In this document: positions 23,401-34,525 of the stretch, piece after piece
Layout of the letters: every line of letters starts with the position of its first letter
Position numbering within the stretch: the stretch's first letter is position 1
Source of the DNA: Pseudophaeomoniella oleicola
Lineage: Eukaryota > Ascomycota > Eurotiomycetes > Phaeomoniellales > Phaeomoniellaceae
Direction of reading: 5' to 3'
Assembly: GCA_003868215.1 (NCBI GenBank)
Contig: QWDQ01000005.1
Location: 310,001-374,000, forward strand
Length of the DNA stretch: 64,000 nucleotides
Program-made: the position numbers and the translations under genes
Notes under the pieces: model-generated
The model's database searches: none
What the model was told of the DNA's origin: nothing
The model's input: only the letters and a program-made list of their open reading frames with translations

Positions 23401-24338
23401 GCTCGGAAAACAATGACCATTGGAATGTCCTGTCGAATATAAGGAAGTTGAACCTTGATGGGATTTTGAATCCTCGAATGAGAGGCACCTTCACCTGACC
23501 CATAGAGCTTGACTGAACACTGAGACAGCATCCGTGATCCGGTCTCGATTGAACTCCTAATCTCCGCCAAATATTTGATTGGACTAGGTGCCGCCTTCTT
23601 GAATACTTGAACGATGTTTCCAGCACTTCGCTCTTGCGCAATCAGAACTTTTTCACTCCCGTTGATGATGAAGTAGCCTCCTTGATCGTATGGGCACTCT
23701 CCCCACGCAAATAGATCCTTCTCAGTTTGAAACCGATCGCCGTTGACCAGATGACATGTTGAGGATTTCAGCATGACTGGCACTTTTCCGAGAAAGATGT
23801 CTTGTGGTTCTCCATCTTCGCCGAGATCTTCTGTGGTCCAGTAAAGCTCGTTTCCAAGCGCATCGACCACAGCAGTTCCTTCAGCGCCACCCTCAGGTTT
23901 TTCTCGAGCCACATGTAGTCTCTTCTGCATGCTGAGGTAGATAGCACTTGAGTAGGTCAAGTTTCGCAGTCGCGCTTCGTTCGGCATCAAATCAGTTGTC
24001 GTTCCATCGCCTTCTGTAATGCTCGGACTGGAAAGTGAAATCTTCCCGAACTTCACTTCATGTCGTTTGATGACTATCGGATTCGGATCTCCATCGCCAA
24101 CTGGCACAGCTTGATCGAGAGTCACACCACCATGTTCATCGATCAGTTCTTGTATCGTAGTCTTCATGAAGGCATTGAAAGATTCAATCTGCTGCGACAC
24201 AAGTCCTTTTTGATCGAAATATGAACTGATGACATTGAAACAGTCGACCATCTGTATCCTCTGGTCTTCCTCCTCATCTTCTGCCACATCGCCATTCGCA
24301 TAGTACGGATCGTACGGTACAGTGTCGTAGTCTGCCAT
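20479..24338 (-). CDS. RPB2: DNA-directed RNA polymerase II second-largest subunit RPB2
   Basis: Catalytic core subunit of RNA polymerase II, nuclear. Two exons on the minus strand: 24338-20701 and 20650-20479, giving 1269 aa (yeast 1224). The ATG at 24338 ([13 protein letters not shown]) starts a short acidic leader before conserved [13 protein letters not shown]. Family landmarks are plain: the fork and hybrid-binding region with [18 protein letters not shown], the lysine-rich active-site stretch [33 protein letters not shown], and the C-terminal zinc site split by the intron (CDICG in exon 1, CRACQ in exon 2). The intron lies just before [12 protein letters not shown]. The protein ends with a short charged tail ([10 protein letters not shown]) beyond the usual AARMFT end. 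Nothing suggests damage. It is a good phylogenetic marker for placing the organism. Confidence 0.98.
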
Positions 24339-24771
24339 GGTTGCTAATAAAAGACGAGTAGCGTAGAGAGCAAGGCCCAGCTGAGACTCGTTTGAGGTAA
24401 GTAGGCGGAGTGTGGGTGCGCTATTGTTGAAGAAATTTGCGCTGCTGAGCACGACCTCAGATCAACTAAGATTGAAGCCCGCTAAACGCAATGTCATCAA
24501 CATGCGCAGGTGTTTTGCGGATGTTGTTGATGGTTGAATGAATAACGCCTCCCTGTCGCGAGGCATTATCTTTTGAAAACCGCGCTTGCTTGCGCCGCTA
24601 CGTTGGACGATACGCACCATTAATGCCAAGATTACGGTACTCTGGTAGAGCCCGCGCCACATATTTCTCAAGAGGTGAAGCTTGCTAATCTCAGATCTCA
24701 TATATTATAACTTAGCGCTGAAAATGGTTACTTGTGGTTTGACAATGGTTACTTTTGAATCATAAATGATA
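24339..24771. other. RPB2 promoter and CTNNBL1 3' flank
   Basis: 433 bp between RPB2 and the upstream same-strand gene; no supported gene or motif that I can assign. Confidence 0.5.
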
Positions 24772-26755
24772 CTATAGAAATTGCAGTAGAGCCGTGAGCA
24801 TCTCCCGCGTTTCTATGTCCGCATCACTGGTATCGCTATCGAGCCCGTCTAGTTGCTCTTGAAGCGTGCTCCTAATGATCTCAAACCCTTCATCTCTGTC
24901 TTTCAAGAGGTTTCGGACTCGCTCACTTAAACCGGGGTCTTCGGCTATGAGCCACGCGAGGACAACATCTATGGTCTGCACAGAGAAGAGCCCTGCGTCG
25001 AATCGCCTCGAAAGCCACTCACCCTCCATATCCCCCTGTTCTTCCTTGCTAAGAGCGCGCCTTTCGTTCTTGATAGCGAGCTCGACAGAGGAGACACGCT
25101 CGGTGACTTCTCTCCTTAAGCCAATAAGCCTAGTGATCTTTTCATAATCCTTCTCGACGAACTTCGCCAGAGTTCTTATTCGTGCTGCTGACCCGCCGGG
25201 CAAAGACCTCAGTAAGGACGAGAAAATCCCCAGAATATGTTCGGTTGCCTCCCTCTCCTGCTTTTTCATAAACATGCCGAATATTGTCTTCAAACCGATA
25301 GCATCAACGAAGCGCTCGCACACAGCAGCTCCCATAGATCCTCCTAGCGCATGGTCAAGTACTCTGAGTGCTCTGGCTTTGCTCATCTTGCCCTCCCTTA
25401 ACATGATCAAGCAAAGTTCAACACCCTCGGCTTCGAGGAATTTGACTTTGCCTGTATGTTCATCAACCAAGCAGGTCAAAGCATCGAACAGATTCTCCGC
25501 GTATTCTTCCTCTTCAGAGTCTTTGGGTGGATCTCTCTTCCGGTAAGCGCTTAGGAGCTGAAGAAGCACATCAATACCATCCCCTTCTGTGAACTTAGCC
25601 CTGTTCTTCGGCGACGCCTGTAACAAAATAGCAAGGATTTCCGCTGCATACTGCTTGTTCTGGCCGAGCGGCGACTCGGGCTGCTGTATTCGTTGTGAAA
25701 GCCATGACATTATACTTGATTTCTGTCCTATCTGTTCGGCGATCGAGGGTTGAGAGGAGAGGTTTTCGACCACGCCGAGAACATGATAGACACCACTTCT
25801 GTCAGATTCGTCATTCTCGTTAAGCCGCGACAGGTTTTGCGTCAATAAATCCACAAGATCTGCGTCCAACTATACAATGGTCAGCTCCCAAGATATTCAG
25901 GCGATATAATCTGCCTTACCATCGCATCGACCAGTGTTCTCCATTGGTCTTCCTCAGAATCGACGTCCTCATCCGTTAGTTCTCCAATCACCTCAATAGC
26001 CGCGATCGCGATGTCTGTGTTCTCGTGACTGAGCAGAGAGACTAGAGAGGCAACACATCCAAGTTTCGCAAACTCCTCGTAAAGATCGGGATGCTCAGCC
26101 AGGATCGATAGTGCTTTGATATCGGCATCTAAGTCGGCTTCGGAAGCCATAAACCTGCAATCTGCGTCAGACTACCTTTCTCAAGCATACCAAAGCCCAG
26201 TGTAACATACTTTGCAGGATCGTTCTCCCAACGACTCCTCATCTCCGCGTTCTTGTTGATCTTCCGTTCGAACCCAATCGCTGTCTTCTTTAACCAAGCC
26301 GCATCGATCGTTTCTGTCGCTTCTTCGGTGCCATCTGCGCCCTCCCGCGAATCAATGAAATCGAGGACTTCTTTAGTATCTTCGCTTATACCTCCACCAA
26401 AGAAACGTCCGTCTTCATCGTCGCCAGGGCCTTCCTCGTCATCTTCCGGAGGCGGCGCCGGCCCTGCTTCCATGTCTTCATCATCTTCGACTGCGGCTGA
26501 CAGAGCGAAGCCGTTGGACTTTGCTGTGCCGTTTTCGGATAGTTTTGCAGATTTATAGATTTCGGCTGAGCTTCAACATTAGTATAGATCGCGACTACTT
26601 CGTATACACCAATATATGACTCACTCGGATCCCGTGTGGAATCAATCTTCCTCTTGCCTGGTATGCTGGGCCTCTGTACGTTCTCTGATCAGTCCGTGTA
26701 CTCGCTTTGATCTGGGCAGAGGGCCAACCTTGAATAACTCATCAACACTTGTCAT
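24772..26755 (-). CDS. CTNNBL1: Beta-catenin-like protein 1 homologue (CTNNBL1), spliceosome-associated
   Basis: ARM-repeat nuclear protein associated with the Prp19/CDC5L splicing complex in animals; the same role is inferred here. Five exons on the minus strand: 26755-26729, 26673-26625, 26565-26211, 26154-25920, 25869-24772, giving 587 aa (human 563). The first exon is only 27 nt (MTSVDELFK). A basic stretch (RPSIPGKRKID) could be a nuclear signal. An acidic segment follows, then the conserved block with AWLKKTAIGFERKINKN, and ARM repeats such as FAKLGCVASLVSLLSHENTD and KVKFLEAEGVELCLIMLREG. The family signature ALRVLDHAL and its surroundings are intact. It lies upstream of RPB2 on the same strand and is divergent from the Tom6-like gene (388 bp). 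Confidence 0.92.
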
Positions 26756-27143
26756 TATGTAGGATTATGCGAGTTCGACTGGGTGTGGGGTGACCGGGAG
26801 TACTCAGGCAGTTCCCGACAAAGCCTCCCAAGTCTGGTGGAAGGGAACGAAGTGCTGTAAAAATCGTAAATATCACTTCGTAGTTTATCGAAGAAAACAG
26901 TCAAGCCTAGCCATCCATTGAGCTCTTGAGTCCGCGGACATAACTTCAATACGGGATGCGGAGGAAGCTCGGAACGCATTTTTCTGGGTCCCAAAACTTC
27001 ATCATCTCAAACAGCAATAAGTTACTTCCAGTGATTGACTTTTGCCAGAAACAACGCTTTCCTGAATTACAGTCTCTCAGGCTTCAATCACACTGTCTTT
27101 TTACAATACGACTATTTGATCAGCCATCAGCTTGCTACCCACA
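26756..27143. promoter_or_regulatory. Divergent promoter region (CTNNBL1 / Tom6-like)
   Basis: 388 bp between the two start codons, so it probably serves both genes. No specific motif was assigned. Confidence 0.5.
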
Positions 27144-27551
27144 ATGCCTCCAAAGCGTGTAGTAGTCCAACCGTCCTCCGGTCGCCGTGGAGTTCAACCA
27201 CCCCCAAGCAATGCATTCAGTTCTGCTTACAGAGAATTGACTGCACCTGAGAATGCCAGTGTTGTCCGGAGTGTCGCTATATTCGGGGTATGTTTTTATC
27301 TCAAGATCCTCTATCCCCTCGTCCTTTAAAGTTCCTGATTATGCTGCTATCGAACCATTCTCGCGAGCCAGGTTTTGGAAGCGCTCCTACAGCTTGTCTT
27401 GCAATCCGCTTGAAGCCTGTAGACGACTCCTTCTCCTGTTACCTTTGCTCAAATAGAAAGCGGAATTGAATTAACACTTGGGTTCTATCCATAGGCTGCA
27501 ATCGCATTCTTCTCAACACCTCTCTCAGAGCTCCTCCTTCCCACAGTATGA
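27144..27551 (+). CDS. TOM6: Small mitochondrial outer-membrane TOM complex subunit (Tom6-like)
   Basis: Short tail-anchored protein that resembles fungal Tom6, a stabiliser of the general protein-import pore in the mitochondrial outer membrane. Two exons: 27144-27287 and 27495-27551, giving 66 aa. The unspliced frame hides the gene because exon 2 has only 19 codons. The N-terminal part is basic and Pro/Gly-rich (MPPKRVVVQPSSGRRG), followed by a soluble segment (FSSAYRELTAPENASVVRS) and one hydrophobic segment crossing the splice junction (VAIFG, then AAIAFFSTPLSELLLPTV). The intron, at 207 nt, is long for this genome. Length, topology and the ENASVVRS motif fit Tom6 better than Tom5 or Tom7, but the family is short and poorly conserved. 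Confidence 0.68.
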
Positions 27552-28166
27552 ACGATCATCGCTCCCCCATCCTCGACCTCCGGGGGAAGAGAAGGTGCGT
27601 GTGGTCCTGTCAACGCAGTACTGTCCACCTGACAGCTCTGTCTCAACCTCGATCCAACATTGACCGCCGCTTCTGCGCCCTTCTCTACGCAGTGTCTCGA
27701 TAACACCATCTCCGACTTCACGAGACCTTTTGAACTCACGCCTTACATCACATCACACTCATGCTAATCTCAACGAAACAATACTCTCGCACCTCCAGAC
27801 TACTACTACTACTACCTCCTCTTACACCGGAGTTCCTCAAACCAATACAACTTCCACAGTAATTCCTGTACACATCCAAAACCTCCACGTACACTGTACC
27901 ATCATCACCCGTCCCATCCATCCCATCCGTCCTCACCCCCGCCAGAAGAAGAGTACAGAAAAGAAAAATCGAGGGACTCCTACCTCCACTCAAACTCAGT
28001 GCATAGAAGGAAGCAGTCCCCAACGAGCTCAGAAAACAGATGTATAATAGGAGAATCCGTATTCAATCAAAGTCGTCGTCTTCCACAATTTTCTCTCTTT
28101 TACCTCTTTTCTTCCATCTCCACTTCAATTGGCTCTTCCTCGGTCAATGTGTTATTTTATACTAGT

Positions 28167-28167
<1 letters not shown>

Positions 28168-28198
<31 letters not shown>
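28168..28198. repeat. (AGT)n microsatellite
   Basis: About ten perfect AGT units followed by AAT. Confidence 0.9.
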
Positions 28199-28354
28199 AT
28201 AAGCGGCAGTGTTTCAAAATTCAAAATCTCACAAAACAATATATATTATCATGACTTAGATCCTGCAATTTCTATTCTATTCTGTATGAGAAGTTCACTC
28301 TCACAAACTCGAGAGATACGACCAATGAAAAAAAAACAAAATAGGACAAAGAAA

Positions 28355-28374
28355 GAGAGAGAGAGAGAGAGAGA
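28355..28374. repeat. (GA)n microsatellite
   Basis: About ten perfect GA units in a purine-rich tract. Confidence 0.9.
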
Positions 28375-28717
28375 TCAAGGAGGTGAAAGGAAAAAAAGAG
28401 GTAGATAGATCATCGGAAGGAACGTAATACCTATCCTATGTACATATGTACTGTAGAGTAGAAAGAGAGGGATAGAGAGAGAAAGACATGAAGGAGACAT
28501 TTGATTTATTTTATTTTTGGCATTTCCCCCCTAAATGTCATCAAGATCCTACAGAGAGACACAAGACGATACATTAAAATAATCTGTGCTTGGTGGATAT
28601 CAAATCACACAATTCGTCCCCTCATCCTCACCCCATTCTCTCTCCAACCATCAACAATATGATTTAAGCACTCATCCCATCGCCCCCGGCCCTTTCCTCT
28701 TCTTTGGTACAACAAAT

Positions 28718-29359
28718 CTATGACGGAGGTGTGGTCTCGAAGATGTTAGCGGCGACCTTGGGTTGCCATTCGAGTTTCTCCTTTCCGTAGATCTCGGCGG
28801 CGGGTTGGCCCCATTTGTCGGAACCTTCGAGCAAGGAGGTACGGATGACGATGGTGTCGGGCCCGGCGACGGTTTGGTGGTGGTAGGGGTGGGCGGTGCA
28901 GTTGGGGCAGTAGTAGCAATCTACATCGTTGCCTGTGATGGGAGGGAAAAAGCGAATATGTTAGTTTTTCGCGCGAAGACCTTTGGGTATGTTGGATGGC
29001 GAAAAGGAGGGATGAACTTACCGGAGTCACCTTTGTAGGTGTACTTTGATAAATGGCCTTTGGTGATCTTGAAATTTGCGTAGGGGATGATTTGATTGAG
29101 GGTGTATTCGCCACCACCAAGGACTTTGCAGGCGCTGCAATGACTGTTGAATGTCATGGGTTAGAAATGATTATATTGTAGACAGGGTTGAGGTCGTAAT
29201 AGCAGGGAGTTCGACAAGAGGTGAGGGTAGGAGCATCGCCCGAAGGTAGAGAGATATAGATGTCTCGGATCAGACATACCAGAGGATGTGAGAAGCTTCA
29301 GGGAGCTCGGCCGTCCAGGCAGTCTGGCCACAGTGACACTTTCCGTTGAAGGTAGGCAT
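28718..29359 (-). CDS. GFA/CENP-V domain protein (glutathione-dependent formaldehyde-activating-like)
   Basis: Zinc-binding fold of the GFA/CENP-V family, whose members include glutathione-formaldehyde adduct enzymes; the substrate here is not known. Three exons on the minus strand: 29359-29280, 29143-29022, 28932-28718, giving 138 aa, normal for the family. Zinc ligands are split over exons: KCHCGQTAW (CxC) and the start of a CHCSAC motif in exon 1/2, then CYYCPNC with HPYHHQ in exon 3. The central strand VLGGGEYTLNQIIPY and the end segment IRTSLLEGSDKWGQPA also fit the family. The introns are 136 and 89 nt, longer than most here. The gene is likely intact and cytosolic, with no signal peptide or membrane segment. 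Confidence 0.88.
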
Positions 29360-31542
29360 TTTGATGGAAATGTTCCAAGGAGAATTATGCTTGAAGTCGT
29401 TGTTGTTGATATGATCACAGCTCAGGAAATAGAAGAATCAAGAATCTACACTAGATAGAGGGAGACAGAGCAAAGACAGGAGAAGGAAGACGTTATTATA
29501 AGTTTCCGTAAAATTGATGATGGGGCAAATGATTTACCAAATCCTTGAGATGGAGAGCTGGTCGTTCAGCGTTCTTTGAGCTTCATCCACCAGAGAGATA
29601 CCATAGTGCGGGAGCACATGTGAGTTGAGGGACAGACAGTCCGTTGTGTATGGTCGTAAATTATGACGAAATTGTTAAATAACCAAGCACCGACATAGGC
29701 AAAAGTTTATCGAAGGCGTCAACCCCTCGTACGTATTACCGTGAATCCTTATCATGGTATTTGGAATGATTTGATAGATCTTTACCCCTCCTTGATGTCA
29801 GCATACTCCGTAATTACCATTTGCTCAAATAATCCATGGTAGGAGGAGGACAAGGTAGCTCGGTAGGGCGGGAAGACCAATGAAACCTCAAGACTTACCG
29901 TTACACTCTTGACAGGCGAGCAGGCTCGACAGCAACCGCTCTGTACGATGTAGGAAGGGATCAGCTGATGTTCGCAGTGGCATTGCTAGCCATCTCTTGA
30001 ATGCCAAATACCTGCAGGCAATCTGATCAACAGCACCTCCATTCCAATACAAGAAATACTGGATGCCGGAGCTCACGGGAGCTTCGTGGTCTGATCCCTG
30101 TAGTACAGTAGTAGTGACTCCGTCATACCATACCGTAGTAGCATTGCCATTAGTGGGGACTGATTCACCCATACTGTTGAATTTCTTGTCGACCACCATC
30201 GATCACCCCATGTTGGTTGGCTCGTTGGGAGTGGAAGGATCTCTGTGATGGGCACTATGATTTGGAATTATCTGCTCGACGAGATGGCCATCTATCATAG
30301 TACTACCTCTGTAGTATTTGGTGGGCCGCTGGAGCATACAGCTGCCCTGTCTGATTTGGCCGAACAACGTTGGGGATAAGCAACCTCGATCTCGGCCTTA
30401 CTTCAATCTCTTATGAGAGGGAAACACGTAGTCTCTCTGCTGTGCACCAGCATTCGCTGCCAAGTGCGTAGTTCTCATCGAGGCTTTGAAGAAAGCATCG
30501 GACATCATGTAGACAATATAGCCGAGCACACCAGGTACTTCCAGCCGTAGTTCGTTTTCTCCTTGGCCAGTTTCGTCGCTCGTATCCAGCATATTGTCGG
30601 TGCCGCTGGGGAAGAGGTTTGGCCCATGCTCGAAATACAGAAGTGATTTCTTGACCGAGACGGCCACCGACGGCGCCGACAATCGCTCCTGGATCAAAAT
30701 AGTACTTCACTCTCAATCTTGTTTTCCTACTCTGTACCTGGTAGCCGACAATATCGTTACATTCGGACAATAAGCGATGACTTTTGCAGTCAACCTAACT
30801 GCTATACACAGAGAGAGAGAGAAATAGATGAAGAGATGGAGAGATGTTGAGAGGCCTATCGAAGCATAAAGCCTAGAGACATGGCTACCTAGGTAGGTAG
30901 GCATCTATATATATGTGAGATCCTGACTCAAGTCGTTCTTCCGGTTTAGTCATCGCCAATGCCATCGAGGTCCTCGTGAGCAGTCGTTCTGACTTCTGAT
31001 TGGTCCACTGCCCAAAAAGAACAACACGATTTCATATCTTGATTACTCATCGTTCATAATCACTGCTCACGCTCCTGGAACGCCTGAATCTAATCTCTGA
31101 ATCATGATCTTCTCCGAAGGTCATCTCCAGTGCCTGCATAACCGCATACTTCAACTTCTGTTCGTTCTCCTGAGGATAGTACTCACAGCCACAATGAAGG
31201 TTCATCTGGTCTTGCCTGATACTGTCCACATACTCCACGTTCATTGGGGTACCTAGTTACCAACCCCCCAGAGCACCTCGCTGTTACTACATGAGCAGAT
31301 GGCTCACGATGGGACCGGCTTGCCGTCATTGTTTCATCAATGGAATTGGTGGCATGTAACCTTGCATGCAGGATTGAGAGGTGCTGAAGCCTGGCAAGTG
31401 TCATCACTGGTTGTCCTTATCCAGTCATGGATGACTTTTTCATTGTCGTTGATGCCCGAGAGAGCTCTGAACACTCTGCTGTAGTCTCACGGGTAGTGCA
31501 GTCGATTTCAGTTTGAATTTCGAAATGTTTGACCTTGGTCCT
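29360..31542. other. Gene-poor stretch with unassigned exon-like fragments
   Basis: No gene can be defended. Three minus-strand pieces look more protein-like than background. At about 30770-30400, a 49-nt GT-AG intron would join ECNDIVGYQ to ERLSAPSVAVSVKKSL, continuing about 100 residues to a stop, but no upstream in-frame ATG was found. At about 30171-29880, a frame contains GIQYFLYWNGGAVDQIAC. At 31244-31047, an ATG frame of 65 codons starts MNVEYVDSIRQDQ. None matches a family I recognise. They could be a small lineage-specific gene with unresolved exons, decayed gene remnants or chance. Confidence 0.35.
30885..30900. repeat. CCTAGGTAGG-type palindromic tract
   Basis: CTACCTAGGTAGGTAG, similar to the tract at 616-636. 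Function unknown. Confidence 0.6.
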
Positions 31543-32984
31543 TCATGGCTTCTTCCCGTAAACAATGTATCTGTATCGACGTTAGCACCAGCTGATTCAT
31601 TGTGAGAGCTTTCCACGCACCCGTAAAAATAAATTCGATTCGATCGATCCTCTAGAGCCTTCTTCGTTTCCTGAAGGAATTTCCGTACATCTTCTGTTGA
31701 CCACTGGAGACGTGTGTTAGTCTGGACAGTCCTGCGAGCCTACCAGTTTATGACTTACATGAAGGTACCTAGTGCATGACGCCAGAATCCAGCCCTCCAT
31801 GCCAGTGATCCAAGTCTGCTTGAACCATTTGCCGATCGCTTTGTATTCTTCGTCACTGCTCCATGCACCCAGCGGAAACTGGACTCTACGTTCCACAACC
31901 TCCACGAATCCCGCCTTCTCGATCTCTCCTTTCATGGATTCAGCCACAAACAGTGGTTTCCTCGTGATCCTGTCGAACTCTTCTCCTAGGTCCACCCAGC
32001 GGTAAAATATACTGTCTCTTGCTACAGACCCGTCTGAGTAGTAAGGTATGAGCGAAAATTCCACCTGCTCAATATAGCCACTAGGCTCTAGGTGGCTGTA
32101 TATCCGTTAGCACTGCTATCCCTTCCGCGTGGGCTAAGCATACTCTAGACATTGCTTGTATAACAGCGGCCAGTCTTCGATGCTTCCATAGAGAGAGCGA
32201 ATATGTATCAAGTTGAAACTATTGGTATGTGTCCAGTCCGAAGTCACGTCATCCACTTCAAATTGTACGTTAGGTTGCGTTGGAGGCGGCACAGGCGAAA
32301 GGTCGATCCCTGTGCGATGATGAGTATACTCTCTTTCCTAATGCTATAAATTGACATACCCAGCACCTCAGCGTCCTCGTATTGATCAGCCATGTCCCTG
32401 TCAGAACCATTAAAACCACAATTCTTCTACGATGGTAGGAATCTAATACATCACCCAAAGTCCCGTTCCAGTCCCAAGGTCGGCAATACGCCCTGGGTGT
32501 TGCACTGGAGCGAGATGGAGTTTGTCGCCCATTGATCGTAAAAATAAGTGATGGCTGTGAAGAATCAGGTCAATGGGTCAGGGAACAAAAATCCAGGACG
32601 CATACACAACTTTCTCAAAAGCAGCATTTATGTCGTCGTTGGCACCCCAGTAAGAGCCGTCACCTAGGATCATTAGCATGGTCACCAAGAAGCATGGACG
32701 ATGTATGAAACGTACGAAATGCATGATATCGTCGCCCATTCTCGTAGCGGAACGAGTCGACTGTGGAGGCGACGGCAATGATCCTGTCAACTCAGCGTCG
32801 AACTCAATAGCAGTCGTTGGCTCGCCTTACGATGCAGTTTCATCCCCTGACGAATCTGTGTCGTCGGCATAATAATGGTCCTGGAGACTTGATATTAGTG
32901 CATGAAATGGTTCGTCATTTGGTAGGGGGGCCTCCTCACAATTGGGATCTGGCTCATGAAATCGCTTGACATGTTTTTCTCCAT
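31543..32984 (-). CDS. SAM-dependent methyltransferase, LaeA-like/TAM family
   Basis: Class I methyltransferase similar to LaeA and to methyltransferases of fungal secondary-metabolite loci; the substrate is unknown. Ten inferred exons on the minus strand: 32984-32940, 32880-32831, 32783-32716, 32663-32606, 32554-32450, 32397-32360, 32309-32144, 32095-31759, 31703-31621, 31570-31543, giving 325 aa, the usual length. All nine introns are 47-59 nt and phases agree. Family landmarks: DSFRYENGRRYHAFR near the N terminus, SAM motif I IADLGTGTGLWVMDMADQ, IDLSPVPPPTQPNV, FNLIHIRSLYGSIEDWP, LEPSGYIEQVEFSL, and the C-terminal WKQ-like region with FKQTWITGMEGWILA. All look intact, so the gene is probably functional. 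Intron density is the highest in the window. No polyketide or peptide synthase is adjacent. Confidence 0.87.
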
Positions 32985-34525
32985 CTTTCAACGATCTCAC
33001 TGGTCGTCTCGCCTAAGTCCAATAATAATCCTTGTCCCACGAAAAGAAACCCGAGAGTGGCCCAATATCGAAACCATGAGCAAGGCCGATGGACAGACGA
33101 TAGGATTGTGTCGGAAGATTGAATGCTGAGCAGACGGTGCTGCTTACAACCGAATATACACCAGGAGCTTGGTCAGCGGTTTGAGACTTTGACAATTCCG
33201 TCTCTATGGAGAAATCGACCGCATTGAGTTTTTGATGCTGCTTCACGAGTAGATAGTAAAAGTGGACTCTTTAAACAAGCCCACAAAAACCCAAGCCCCG
33301 GTTGCTTGTGCTCGAGTCGAGTACCTAAATTTAGGGGTTTAACGACTGGTACAGGCGAGCAGGTCCCTGGTTAGAGGCGCAAGTAACATAGGTAGTACGT
33401 ACTAGATAGGGACCTTGTGTTCTTCGACTGTTGGACTGCTGGACTGCTGGACCGTCGTGGTTCTCTTCTCCCTGAAGTCCACACGTCGATAGGAAGCTGT
33501 TGATCTCGATATTGGATCGAGCAGTGAGGCGACTCGTGTATCTACTACTATGTACGTGGCAGTTGTAACTCTGGTGACCCAGCGTGGGTGGTTCTCTTAT
33601 TGGGTCGTCTCAGGAAAAGTGAAAAAGGAATGGCCCTTAATGATCTGAGGATAGAGTAGCGATAAACCCACCGTTGTCATTGGCTTCTCATGCCCAGCAT
33701 TTGGGTCCCCCTTGCAGCGCTCGGGGCTCCCGTGGAGTCTTTTAGGGATCCTACGAGCCTAAAGTCTTGTCATGAACCAGAGTTTCGGGCCTAAGTCTTC
33801 GGAATCGGCGGTTGCAATTGTCTGCGTTCAGCGACAAAGCCTCTCAAGAAACCGTTGGAATTCCGGATCATCCTTCCTCAGCTGATCCGGCAAGAGCCAT
33901 GTGAAAATCTACCTATCTCACAGAGCTCGCGTGGTAGCCAACGGCTTTCTTGTTACTCATCTCAACCCATTCTCGTTGTTCTCACTTAAAAGTGCATTGG
34001 GGCTTGCATTTGATTCGGCGAAGACGGCCGAAAGGTGGCTTATTTTAGTGTCCTGCACGACCAGACCATTGGGAAAGAACAAAAGATTCCAGGATAATGG
34101 ATGATGGACGATGGCTTCCCGCATCGGACATATTTGTACGTGCATGCATAAAATATGCAGTGCGCAAAACGATGGATTGCTGCAATGTCACCTTTATTCA
34201 GCTGAGAGTAGAAGAGAAGAATATTGCATGGATTGTACTGTATCATTATGGCAAATACCGCCTTTGCTTTCCCCTAAATTACCTGCAAGACGCTGCTAGT
34301 GAAAGACTGTCAAACATTAGCCACTCGTGCCCTCTATCAGGATTGCAAACGCCGTCAAATATGATCATGTATACAGATGGATGCCGATGAAAGCGAATGA
34401 TGCTAGTGTACCCCAAGTTTCCGCAGGAATTCTCCCATTGTTTGAACGAACTCTGATCAAGGTTACCTGACACCCTTGCGATAAATCTATTCCTGCGACA
34501 CCGCTAGAACTGAGACACTCTCGGC
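32985..34525. other. Intergenic, gene-poor
   Basis: About 1.5 kb with no supported gene. The minus frame at 33246-33013 has no ATG and no family similarity. A palindrome TAGTACGTACTA is at 33393-33404 and short CTGCTGGA repeats occur near 33428-33450. It contains the methyltransferase promoter and the MARVEL-like gene's 3' flank. Confidence 0.5.

Larger units (their letters stand above)
27552..28717. other. Intergenic with microsatellites
   Basis: Holds the 3' flanks of two converging genes. It contains short ACT/ACC-rich stretches near 27.79-27.83 kb, an AGT-trinucleotide array (28168-28198) and a GA array (28355-28374). No coding frame is supported. Confidence 0.55.

Noticed and set aside
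24339-24452. In-frame N-terminal extension of RPB2 to 24452
   Set aside because: The extra residues are not conserved in RPB2; the ATG at 24338 gives the usual acidic leader.
33013-33246. Minus-strand frame upstream of the methyltransferase
   Set aside because: It begins with GTG, not ATG, and cannot be joined in phase to the methyltransferase's first exon without extra assumptions.
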